The position numbers were made by a program, and so were the translations under genes. A stretch of DNA of 64,000 bases from Bacillota bacterium. Its GTDB lineage: Bacteria > Bacillota > Clostridia > Christensenellales > SZUA-584. Under the pieces are notes generated by a model that was given only the letters and a program-made list of their open reading frames with translations, had not been told where the DNA came from and did not search any database. Positions 35,081-43,198 of this stretch are shown here, piece by piece (the first letter of the stretch is position 1; every line of letters begins with the position of its first letter). The stretch covers positions 1-64,000 of the forward strand of contig JAEYLC010000023.1 of the NCBI GenBank assembly GCA_023461435.1. Direction: 5' to 3'.

Positions 35081-38000
35081 ATGATTGGTTTACAAAAGAC
35101 GGGGAAAACAAAAGTCATGGCACTACTGCTGGCGGTATGCCTGCTTGTGGGTATGCTGCCGCTAAATGCCGCGGCCGCCGCGACGACCGCCGGCGAGATT
35201 ATCACCTTTGAGGCGCTGCCGGAGGCAACGGCGGCGCAGACCGTGTCCCTTGGCACGGTATTTGCGGATTTGAATTTGCCCGGTACCCTGACGGCTACTG
35301 TGCGCGTTGCCACCGAAACGGACACAGATGAGAATCAGGAGACCGTTCAGGATTCCGTCTATGCAGAACAGCAGCCGGAAGCCGAAGCTGCCGGCACTAC
35401 TACTGACTCCGCAATCGGACTGGGCGAAAGCGGCACATCCGACGGGGAAAGCGGTGCGGACGAAGCGCAGGACGGCGCTTTGTTTACGGAAATGACCGTT
35501 CCCGTACCGGTCAGTTGGACAGCGTCCCCGGACTATGACGGCGACACTGCGGGCGCGTACACCTTCACCGCCGAAATCGAGGGCTTCACCGTCAGCGCGG
35601 AACCGCCCCAAATCACCGTGACGGTGGAAGCGGGCAGCGGCGAGATTACCGGGTTTACCGATTTAGATGAAAGCATCCGCTTTCAGCGGGGGGATACCCC
35701 GAACCTGCCCGAAACAGTGAAAGGCACGGTGGACGGCAAAACAACGGACATCCCCGTGACCTGGGCGTGCGAAACCGATACGTCCCAGACGGGGCTTCAC
35801 GCGTTTATCGCGCAAATCGGCGCAGGCTATACGCTGGCGGAGGACGCTGCCGTCCCTACCATCGCCTTTATGCACCCGAAGCAGCAAATGAAGCTGCTTA
35901 AGGGCGCGGGCACAACCTCCGACCCGCTGGAAATCACCAACGCGGCGCAGCTTGCCGAAGTCGCGGCGCTGACCAGCGCGGGCCTGCTGGAAGAATTCAT
36001 TACGGGCAGCGCCTCGGGCACGGTCTGCCTGGAGCTGATGAATGACCTTGACCTTTCGGGCTATGCCGGCGCGGACAGCGGCACAGGCTGGACGCCCATC
36101 GGAGATAGCTCCTATCCATTCAAAAGCAGCTTCGACGGCGGGGGGTATAAAATCACCGGGCTGACAATTAACCGCCCCACCAGCAGCTTTCAGGGTCTGT
36201 TCGGAGCTGTTGACGGCGGAACGGTGGAAAATATCGGCATCGAGGGCGCAAGCATCACCGGAGGCGGGTATACCGGCGGCGTAGCGGGCATGATTCTTGC
36301 CGGCACGGTGCAAAACTGCGCTGTCTCCGGAAGCGTTACCGGCGACGACGGTGTCGGCGGCATAGCGGGCGACGCTGGCGGCACGGTGCAAAACTGCTAT
36401 GTCACCGGCAGCGTTACCGGCGACAGCTTTGTCGGCGGCATAACTGGAGGAACTTCCAGCACGGTACAAAACTGCTACAGCACCGCCAGCGTCGCCGGAG
36501 ACGGCTCTTTCGGCCTCGTCGGCGGCGTGGTGGGGTATGCCGAAGGCACGGTGGAAAACTGCGCCGCGCTGAATCCTTCGATCAGCGGCACAAATAATGT
36601 CGGGCGCGTTGTGGGCGTAAGCGACGCAGCCACCCTCATCAACAACTACGCCTTTTCCGGCATGACGGTGACAGTGAACGGCACTGTGCAAGCCGTTTCA
36701 GACGGCGCGGCGGACAACACAAACGGCGAGGGCAAAACCGCCGCCGAAATCAGCGCCGCAAACTTCTTTGAAACGCTGTTTGCCGGTGATACGGCGTGGA
36801 CCTACGAAACCGGCAAGCTGCCCGGCTTCGGCGCGGCGGCGGAACTGCCCGCGTATATCGCGGACACCCCGGCGGGGCAGGATTTTCCCGGCGCAGGCAC
36901 AAGCGACGACCCCTACCAAATCGCCACCCCCGCCCAGCTTGCGGCGCTGGCGACAAAGGTCAACGGGGGAACGGATTACTCCGGCAAGTATTTTAAGCTG
37001 ATGAGCGACCTCGACCTCTCCGCTTACGCAAGTGCGAATAGCGGCACGGGCTGGACGCCGATCGGAAACGACTACAGCAACCCATTCAAGGGAACCTTTG
37101 ACGGCAACAACAAGAAAATCACCGGGCTGTTCATCAACCGCAGCAACGTGAGTTGTCAGGGCTTATTCGGTTACATAGACGCCGGCACGGTAAAATACCT
37201 CGGCGTGACGGCTGTCAGCATCACCAGCGGCGACAGTGTCGGCGGCGTGGCGGGGGCTGTTGTCGGCGACGGCACGGTGCAAAACTGCTACGTTACCGGC
37301 AGCATCACCGGCAGCACATATGTCGGCGGCGTGGCAGGGTATGTCGTCGACGGCGGCACGGTGAAAAACTGCTACAGCACCGGCAGTGTCACCGGCAGCG
37401 GCAACAGAGTCGGCGGCGTGGCGGGGTATGTCGACGGCGGCACGGTGGAAAACTGCTACAGCACCGGCAGTGTCACCGGTAGCGGTAACTATGTCGGCGG
37501 CGTGGCGGGGTATGTTTCCAGCGGCGGTACGGTGGAAAACTGCTACAGCACCGGCAGTGTCACCGGTAGCGGCAACTATGTCGGCGGCGTGGCGGGGTAT
37601 GTTTCCGGCAGCACGATGGAAAACTGCGTCGCGCTGAACCCCTCGGTCAACGCCAGCGGCAGTTCTTTGGGGCGCGTGGCTGGCTATATTTCCAGCGCTA
37701 CACTGCAAAACAACTACGCCTACAGCGATATGACGGTCGGCGGCAGCACCGTTACCGGCGGCATCGTTACCAACAAAAACGGCGCGGACAAAACCGCCGC
37801 CGAAATCGGCGGCGCCAGCTTCTGGACGACGGCGGCCACTTGGGACGACACAATCTGGACATTCGACGATAACGCTCTGCCCATCCTGACAGGGCTTTCG
37901 GGGCAGGCTGCCGCTCTGCCCTCGCACCTGTTAACAACCCCGCCTTTTGACGGCGGCGACGGTCAGAACGAAGAAACCGCCTGGCAGATCAGCACACCGC

Positions 38001-40729
38001 AGCAGCTTGCTTGGCTGGCGGAGCGCGTGAACGATGGCGATACGGACTATAACAGCCAATATTATAAGCTGACGGGCGACCTCGACCTTTCCGCTTACGC
38101 GAGCGCGGACAGCGGCGAAGGCTGGACGCCGGTCGGAAACGACTACAGCAACTCATTCAATGGAACCTTTGACGGCAACAACAAGAAAATCACCGGGCTG
38201 ACGATTAACCGCCCCAACGACGACTATCAGGGTCTGTTCGGAGTTGTTATCGATGGAACAGTAAAAAATCTCGGCATCGAGGGCGCAAGCATCACCGGTC
38301 ACAGCAATGTCGGCGGCGTGGCGGGGGAAGTTATGTCCGGCACGGTGGAAAACTGCTCTGTCACCGGCAGCGTCAACGGCACCGTTGTCGGCGGCGTGGC
38401 GGGAGCGGTTGTTTTCGGCACGGTGCAAAACTGCTATGTCACCGGCAGCGTTACCGGCGAGAATTATGTCGGCGGTATAACGGGCAGTGCTGACGGTACA
38501 GTGCAAAACTGCTACAGCACCGCCAGCGTCACCGGAACGAACTCTGTCGGCGGCGTGGCGGGAGAGGTTTATTCTGGCAGCACGGTGGAAAACTGCTACG
38601 TTACCGGCAGCATCACCGGTAGCGGCGCCGAGGTCGGCGGCGTGGCGGGGTATGTTTACAACGGCACGGTGCAAAACTGCGCTGCGCTGAATCCTTCGGT
38701 CAGCGGCACAGAGGATGTCGGGCGCGTTGTGGGAGTAAACGACGCAGCCACCCTCACCGGCAACTACGCCTTTTCCGGCATGACGGTGACAGTGAACGGC
38801 ACAGTGACACCCATCACCGGTGGCACGGCGGACAACACAAACGGCGCGGATATGAACGCGACACAGGCGGTGCTTCCCGCGTTCTGGACGGGCACCATGA
38901 ACTGGGATACCGCAACGATATGGACGGCGGCGCAGGATATGCTGCCCGTCCTCAAAGGCATTGCCGGGCAGGACGGCAGCCCGGGGCTGTACCTCACAGC
39001 CAAAAACGCCGTATATTTCACTGTGACCACAGGCGGCCCTTACACCTACAGCGGCAGCGCCATTACCCCGGCTGTTGTGGTGAAATTCGGCGGTACGACT
39101 CTGACGGAAGATACCGACTATACGTTCGCCATTACCAGCACGGACAACGCCGGAAGCGGCACCAGCGCGGGTATCAGCGCCGGAACAGTAACACTGACCA
39201 TCACCGGTATGGGCGCCTATACCGGCACGACGACGGCTACTTATACCATCATCCCCAAGGAGATTACGGTGACACCCGACGCCGGTCAGGGCAAGACATA
39301 CGGCGAGGATAATCCGGCGGCGCTAACGTATACCTTTTCCCCCGCACTACACGGCTCAGATTCCTTTACCGGCGCGCTCTCCCGCGCCGTGGGAGAAAAC
39401 GCGGGAACCTATGCAATAGCCCTCGGTACCTTGAGCGCGGGCGGCAACTATACGCTTTCCCTTGCCTCAGGAACGGTTAATTTTACAATCGTCCCCAAGG
39501 AGATTACGGTGACACCCGCCGCTGGTCAGAGCAAGATATACGGCGAGGATAATCCGGCGGCGCTAACGTATACCTTTTCCCCCGCACTACACGGCTCAGA
39601 TGCCTTGACCGGCGCGCTCTCCCGCGCCGCGGGAGAAAACGCGGGAACCTATGCAATAACCCTCGGCACCTTGAGCGCGGGCAACAATTACACGCTTTCC
39701 CTTGCCTCAGGTACGGTTAATTTTGCCATCGAACAGCGGGAGATCACTCTCGTTGCAGAAAACAAAACGGTCCTCAAGGGCGGGAGTCTGCCCGAGCTGA
39801 CCTATACAGTAAGCAATCTGGCTTCCGGCGAATCCAAAACGGATGCGTTGAGCGATGAACCCACGCTGGCTTGCCCGACCTTTAACGGAAATACGCCGGG
39901 CAGTTACGTCATTACTCTTACAGGCGGTACGGCAACCGGAAATTACACCATTACGGTCCGCACGAACGGCACCCTTACCGTTGCGGAGCAGATCTATACG
40001 GTCACCATCATGGCAGGCGCGGGAGGCAGCATAACAAGCGGTACCAGCGGCAGCTATGGGGCTGGTATGGTCATCAGCCTTTCTGCGTCGCCCGCATCCG
40101 GCTACCGGTTCGATAGGTGGACAAGCAGCAATGGCGGCAGCTTCGGCAACGCCAGTTCCGCCGGCACCACCTTCACGGTGCCTGCCAACGCGACGACCGT
40201 AACAGCTGTTTTCGTGGCTATCGGCGATGACGATTCATCCCGCACGCTGACGGACGATGAAACGGGCATCACGGTTTCCGGCTATATCAGCGAAGGGGCG
40301 GTGCTGACGATCGGCGACATGACGCTGGGCGACGGCGATGGCGACGACACTATCCGTCTGTGGATGGAGGATGACGATTATGTGTTGCTGCTGGGCGTGG
40401 ATATCTCGCTCTCGGGCAGCTTTACCGGTACGCTGACGATATCACTGCCGGTTGGTTCGCAGTACAACGGACAGACGGTGACTATCCTGCACGCAAAGAA
40501 TGACGGTACGCTGGAGACGATCACTGCGACAATCATGGACGGCAAGGCGACGTTTACCGTCACAAGTCTGTCGCCGTTTGCGGTGTTTGTGGCAGATGGC
40601 CTTGACGACATACCCAAGACCGGCGATAGTGGATCGCATTGGGTTTGGTGGCTGCTGTGCGGCGCAAGCGCGGCGGGCATCACCGCGCTGTGCATATTGG
40701 GTAGACGAAAAAAATCATACAGGCGATAA
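35081..40729 (+). CDS. Giant GLUG/MBG repeat adhesin with IPKTG sorting signal
   Basis: 1882 residues. A signal peptide ends near residue 35. Bacterial Ig-like segments follow, then three blocks built on GLUG-type repeats (GGVAGYV, CYSTGSVTGS), each opening with a DLDLSAYASA-like strand (~325, ~645, ~1005). MBG-type domains come next (~1305-1640), including a 240-bp tandem duplication, then an InlB-B/Flg_new repeat (~1645-1710). The C-terminus has IPKTGD, a membrane helix and RRKKSYRR, a standard sortase signal. It should be displayed on the wall and bind surfaces or cells. A class B sortase lies 71 bp downstream. RBS is weak (CGAAAGG-like). Confidence 0.9.
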   Translation: MIGLQKTGKTKVMALLLAVCLLVGMLPLNAAAAATTAGEIITFEALPEATAAQTVSLGTVFADLNLPGTLTATVRVATETDTDENQETVQDSVYAEQQPEAEAAGTTTDSAIGLGESGTSDGESGADEAQDGALFTEMTVPVPVSWTASPDYDGDTAGAYTFTAEIEGFTVSAEPPQITVTVEAGSGEITGFTDLDESIRFQRGDTPNLPETVKGTVDGKTTDIPVTWACETDTSQTGLHAFIAQIGAGYTLAEDAAVPTIAFMHPKQQMKLLKGAGTTSDPLEITNAAQLAEVAALTSAGLLEEFITGSASGTVCLELMNDLDLSGYAGADSGTGWTPIGDSSYPFKSSFDGGGYKITGLTINRPTSSFQGLFGAVDGGTVENIGIEGASITGGGYTGGVAGMILAGTVQNCAVSGSVTGDDGVGGIAGDAGGTVQNCYVTGSVTGDSFVGGITGGTSSTVQNCYSTASVAGDGSFGLVGGVVGYAEGTVENCAALNPSISGTNNVGRVVGVSDAATLINNYAFSGMTVTVNGTVQAVSDGAADNTNGEGKTAAEISAANFFETLFAGDTAWTYETGKLPGFGAAAELPAYIADTPAGQDFPGAGTSDDPYQIATPAQLAALATKVNGGTDYSGKYFKLMSDLDLSAYASANSGTGWTPIGNDYSNPFKGTFDGNNKKITGLFINRSNVSCQGLFGYIDAGTVKYLGVTAVSITSGDSVGGVAGAVVGDGTVQNCYVTGSITGSTYVGGVAGYVVDGGTVKNCYSTGSVTGSGNRVGGVAGYVDGGTVENCYSTGSVTGSGNYVGGVAGYVSSGGTVENCYSTGSVTGSGNYVGGVAGYVSGSTMENCVALNPSVNASGSSLGRVAGYISSATLQNNYAYSDMTVGGSTVTGGIVTNKNGADKTAAEIGGASFWTTAATWDDTIWTFDDNALPILTGLSGQAAALPSHLLTTPPFDGGDGQNEETAWQISTPQQLAWLAERVNDGDTDYNSQYYKLTGDLDLSAYASADSGEGWTPVGNDYSNSFNGTFDGNNKKITGLTINRPNDDYQGLFGVVIDGTVKNLGIEGASITGHSNVGGVAGEVMSGTVENCSVTGSVNGTVVGGVAGAVVFGTVQNCYVTGSVTGENYVGGITGSADGTVQNCYSTASVTGTNSVGGVAGEVYSGSTVENCYVTGSITGSGAEVGGVAGYVYNGTVQNCAALNPSVSGTEDVGRVVGVNDAATLTGNYAFSGMTVTVNGTVTPITGGTADNTNGADMNATQAVLPAFWTGTMNWDTATIWTAAQDMLPVLKGIAGQDGSPGLYLTAKNAVYFTVTTGGPYTYSGSAITPAVVVKFGGTTLTEDTDYTFAITSTDNAGSGTSAGISAGTVTLTITGMGAYTGTTTATYTIIPKEITVTPDAGQGKTYGEDNPAALTYTFSPALHGSDSFTGALSRAVGENAGTYAIALGTLSAGGNYTLSLASGTVNFTIVPKEITVTPAAGQSKIYGEDNPAALTYTFSPALHGSDALTGALSRAAGENAGTYAITLGTLSAGNNYTLSLASGTVNFAIEQREITLVAENKTVLKGGSLPELTYTVSNLASGESKTDALSDEPTLACPTFNGNTPGSYVITLTGGTATGNYTITVRTNGTLTVAEQIYTVTIMAGAGGSITSGTSGSYGAGMVISLSASPASGYRFDRWTSSNGGSFGNASSAGTTFTVPANATTVTAVFVAIGDDDSSRTLTDDETGITVSGYISEGAVLTIGDMTLGDGDGDDTIRLWMEDDDYVLLLGVDISLSGSFTGTLTISLPVGSQYNGQTVTILHAKNDGTLETITATIMDGKATFTVTSLSPFAVFVADGLDDIPKTGDSGSHWVWWLLCGASAAGITALCILGRRKKSYRR
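37361..37615 (+). repeat. Tandem GLUG-encoding repeats (units of 84, 87 and 84 bp)
   Basis: Three in-frame units begin with GTGRAAAACTGCTACAGC at 37361, 37445 and 37532 and a degenerate fourth begins at 37616. Related units occur at ~36300-36540 and ~38330-38690. They code for the repeated CYSTGSVTGSGN-x-VGGVAGYV element, so length variation would change adhesin size. Confidence 0.85.
39251..39730 (+). repeat. Near-identical 240-bp tandem duplication (MBG domains)
   Basis: Copy 1 is 39251-39490 and copy 2 is 39491-39730. They differ at only scattered bases. Each encodes one 80-residue MBG-type domain opening with PKEITVTP and closing with SLASGTVNF. High identity indicates recent duplication or gene conversion. 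Confidence 0.88.
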
Positions 40730-40800
40730 GGACAGGCGGTGAGAACGGGCGGAAGCGACTTGCCGCCCCGCCCGTTTCCGTCAGGCAAAGGATGAATAAG

Positions 40801-41682
40801 ATGCCACTTAGAAGAATAAAGCGTTCTCTGCGTTTGCATAGAATCCGGTCAAGGGAACGGCAAGCCTTGGGACATTTACCGCTAAACAGGCTGGGCATGT
40901 TTCTTTCGCCACGCTTGCAATTTATCCTGCTCATTGCTTTTTCCGCCGTGTTTGTGTTCTCAGCCACGATGCTGATTCTGGATTACGCACAGAGGGCGAA
41001 GGAGAAAATCGTGTTCAAAGAACTGGCAGCTATCGCGGCGGGTAGCATAGAATTACCCGCTTCTGTCCCCGAGAACACACCCGAACCGTCGCCAAAGCCC
41101 GAAACGCCTGTCATATTGGAGCAATATCGGGCGCTGCACGAGCAAAACGCGGATATGGCAGGTTGGATCATAATCGGCGGAACCGCAATCGATTATCCCG
41201 TCATGTACACGGCGGATGATTTTTACCTGTCCCACGGCTTTGACAAGCAGGAATCCAAGAGCGGCGTACCGTTTATCGACAAACGGTGTACGGCGGAGCC
41301 GTTTGAAACAAACACCATCATCTACGGCCATCACATGAAAAACGGCACAATGTTTGCGGGGCTGGAAGCATACGAGGACGAGAATTATTACAAGGAGCAT
41401 CCGAATATCAACTTTGATACGTTGTATGAGCAACGGGAATACGCAATCATCGCAGTGTTTGAGAGTCAGACCTATCGAAAGAGTGACACGGTGTTTAAGC
41501 ATTACAATTTCCTGAACGCAGATAACGAAGCGGAGTTTGACGAATACATCTCCAACATAAAGGGGTTATCTCTTTATGATACCGGTGTCACCGCTTCATA
41601 TGGAGACGAACTTCTGACGCTTGTTACCTGCGCCTATCATACGGACAACGGGCAGTTTGTGGTGGTGGCGAGAAAACAGTGA
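40801..41682 (+). CDS. Class B sortase
   Basis: 293 residues from ATG 40801, chosen because AAAGGA lies 7 bases upstream; ATG 40792 has no usable spacing. A basic N-terminus and one membrane helix (~38-60) precede the sortase B domain. Signature WIIIGGTAIDYPVM, catalytic His in YGHHMKNGTMF (177/178), Cys 277 in TLVTCAYHT and Arg in VVVARKQ are present. It probably anchors the adjacent adhesin. SrtB enzymes usually prefer NPQTN-like motifs, whereas the adhesin carries IPKTG, so the pairing is by position only. Confidence 0.9.
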   Translation: MPLRRIKRSLRLHRIRSRERQALGHLPLNRLGMFLSPRLQFILLIAFSAVFVFSATMLILDYAQRAKEKIVFKELAAIAAGSIELPASVPENTPEPSPKPETPVILEQYRALHEQNADMAGWIIIGGTAIDYPVMYTADDFYLSHGFDKQESKSGVPFIDKRCTAEPFETNTIIYGHHMKNGTMFAGLEAYEDENYYKEHPNINFDTLYEQREYAIIAVFESQTYRKSDTVFKHYNFLNADNEAEFDEYISNIKGLSLYDTGVTASYGDELLTLVTCAYHTDNGQFVVVARKQ

Positions 41683-41769
41683 CTTTCCGACCTTGAGGCA
41701 GGTGCATAAGCCGTTCGCAAAAAGCCGCTTCACTGTTTATCCTACCAACACGCTGTCATATAACCACAA

Positions 41770-41860
41770 AAACAAAGCCAAGGGCAAACCCTTTGAAAGA
41801 CGGGGACGCAAAGCTATAGGGTCTAAGGCGTTTTAGAGCGCTATGATAGCCTGGCTGCCA
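41770..41860 (+). ncRNA. Cyclic-di-GMP-I riboswitch (GEMM-I)
   Basis: The aptamer core matches the GEMM-I consensus closely: AGGGCAAACC, a stem capped by a GAAA tetraloop, GGGGACGCAAAGC with the ligand-stacking A, GGGTCTAAGG, and the 3' part CTATGATAGCCTGGCTGCC. Such switches sense c-di-GMP and usually control adhesion or motility genes. Here it lies 90 bp after a sortase gene, and no full-length gene follows. A GC-rich hairpin (41869-41900) and a stem around a ribosome binding site (41958-41985) come next and could be the expression platform. Confidence 0.92.
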
Positions 41861-41868
41861 ATTTCCGT

Positions 41869-41900
41869 AGGGCCTGCCCTCTTGTATGAGGGTGGGCCTT
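41869..41900 (+). promoter_or_regulatory. Hairpin directly after the riboswitch
   Basis: AGGGCCTGCCCTC pairs with GAGGGTGGGCCTT through wobbles over a 6-nt loop. No T-run follows, so it is not a clear terminator; it may belong to the riboswitch expression platform. Confidence 0.45.
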
Positions 41901-41957
41901 AATTCTACTTGCGAATTTTGACGGATTTTGACGGACGATATGGATATCGGGATACCG

Positions 41958-42035
41958 GCTTTCGCTATATACCCCAGCGAAAGGAGTATCTCGTTGGACA
42001 AACTGAATTTATCTCCCGTGCTGAGGCCGAAATAA
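41958..42035 (+). other. Ribosome-site hairpin and 13-codon stub ORF downstream of the riboswitch
   Basis: CTTTCGCT and AGCGAAAG pair, the latter running into AAGGAG. A TTG at 41994 then opens a 13-codon frame (DKLNLSPVLRPK) ending at 42035. Either a leader peptide or the start of a gene lost by deletion. A 10-bp direct repeat ATTTTGACGG lies just upstream (~41914-41934). The remaining sequence to 42168 shows nothing else on the forward strand. Confidence 0.4.
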
Positions 42036-42168
42036 AGACGGCATAAACAACACATACCATCTTCTTTTTCATATACAACTTCATAATCATATTCATGCCT
42101 GTCCGATGGGTAATTGTGTCGGCCAATCTGCCCATTCGCATCCAAATATCAGGCATCTTTGCACGCAT

Positions 42169-42205
42169 GCCCGGTTGAGCCTTTTTCAGCCGGGCTTTTT
42201 TGTGC
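42169..42205 (+). terminator. Terminator upstream of the sigma-like gene
   Basis: GCCCGGTTGA pairs with TCAGCCGGGC (one wobble), followed by TTTTTT. It isolates the cargo region from the sigma-like gene. Confidence 0.85.
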
Positions 42206-42246
42206 CCTTTTTTGCAGTGGGTATCCCGCGCTGCCGCAGTCCTCCG

Positions 42247-42288
42247 CTCCGATCTGGATTTTCAAAAAAATTCAGATCGGAGAAGGGA
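42247..42288 (+). promoter_or_regulatory. Stem-loop abutting the sigma gene ribosome binding site
   Basis: CTCCGATCTG (42247-42256) pairs perfectly with CAGATCGGAG (42273-42282). The Shine-Dalgarno AAGGGA follows at once. Folding may affect initiation; the T-run needed for a terminator is absent. Confidence 0.5.
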
Positions 42289-42290
42289 CA

Positions 42291-42746
42291 ATGAAATACT
42301 GGCAAAATGACCGGAACTACAGGAAATATGAGAACGCGGACGGTTCTTTTACTTACGTTATTACGATAGATGACCGGGACATTGAAATCAGCGCCGAGGT
42401 ATACGCGGCGTACTCCCAGGCCGACCGCAGGGAGCGGTATCAGTCCGAGCGGGATTCCGGTCGGCTTTTGTCGCTGGAGCGGTTTGAGGAAGATGGAATG
42501 CAGCTATCCCATCTGACGGACAAGTATATCGAATCTGCTGAAGATACAGTAATCAAAAGCCTGCTTAAAGGGCAGTTGGGCGAAGCGCTGGCACTACTCA
42601 GCGAGGAAGAACAGCGCCTGATTCGATCTATCTATTTCAAGGGAGTGTCTTTCCGGGAACTGTCCGGCGAAAGCGGGATTCCCGTCATGACGCTGCATGA
42701 TCGTATGCGCAGAATCATCGAAAAACTGGCAAAAAAGATGCGGTAA
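42291..42746 (+). CDS. Sigma-70-family-like regulator of the ICE
   Basis: 151 residues from ATG 42291, set by GAAGGGA. The C-terminal ~60 residues resemble sigma region 4: SEEEQRLIRSIYFKGVSFRE then a helix-turn-helix LSGESGIPVMTLHDRMRRII. Tn916/Tn1549 elements carry a comparable small sigma-like gene near the recombination end. The N-terminus (YWQNDRNYRKYENADGSFTY) is unlike classical region 2, so it may be a partner or anti-activator rather than a full sigma factor. Confidence 0.78.
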   Translation: MKYWQNDRNYRKYENADGSFTYVITIDDRDIEISAEVYAAYSQADRRERYQSERDSGRLLSLERFEEDGMQLSHLTDKYIESAEDTVIKSLLKGQLGEALALLSEEEQRLIRSIYFKGVSFRELSGESGIPVMTLHDRMRRIIEKLAKKMR

Positions 42747-43198
42747 AAAAATAATTCCGTACACCTGCCCTGATTTTTGGGAGGGACAGTGAGAGGGTAA
42801 AACGCCTTCTCACTGTTCTTTGAAAATTTCATAGACAGCGGTACGGGAAACGACCGGAGAAACGAGCGAAGCGAAGGAAGCGCCGGGACCTATGCCTGAC
42901 GGCATGGCAGCGATCCATTCCATTCGCAAGCGGACAAAGGCATGTTCGCCGCCATGACTTTCGCCGGAGGATAATAAGACGCAAATCGTTTGCCTGCACG
43001 TCAGACAGGTTGGCTGCCCGGCGATTGAAAGCAGTAGAGATTCCCGGTAAAAGCCAGCGGACGGCCCTCATGCCTTGGGCTAACCCGTACCGTGCCCCTT
43101 CGCCGGGGGTGGTGATAAATGCGGTGAGAAGCGATACAACAAACTTCGGCGCTTGCACATTCTTCACAGCTCCGAAAAGACAGGGAGGATTATACTCA
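42747..43198 (+). other. 452-bp gene-free segment with hairpins
   Basis: CAGTGAGA/TCTCACTG (42787-42815) forms a hairpin near the start, a possible weak terminator of the sigma gene. The rest is GC-rich with short dyads (GGTACGGG..., ATGCCTGACGGCAT at ~42892, CTTCGCCGGGGG). No forward ORF with a start and ribosome site is seen until the helicase start. It may hold a structured RNA or remnant. Confidence 0.4.

Noticed and set aside
35663..36691. 342-codon minus-strand frame in the adhesin gene
   Set aside because: Its composition (His/Ala/Asp/Arg-rich repeats) mirrors the GLUG repeats of the true strand.
36300..38700. Regular repeats that could suggest a CRISPR array
   Set aside because: The units are in frame, code for GLUG motifs without gaps, and have no unique spacers. 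No cas genes are present.
41756..42145. 129-codon minus-strand ORF overlapping the riboswitch
   Set aside because: It runs antisense through a highly consensus GEMM-I aptamer and lacks recognisable motifs; most likely chance.
42829..43167. 112-codon minus-strand ORF in the gap before the helicase
   Set aside because: No ribosome site was seen and its Arg-rich composition fits a chance frame in GC-rich noncoding DNA. The region is listed as gene-free.
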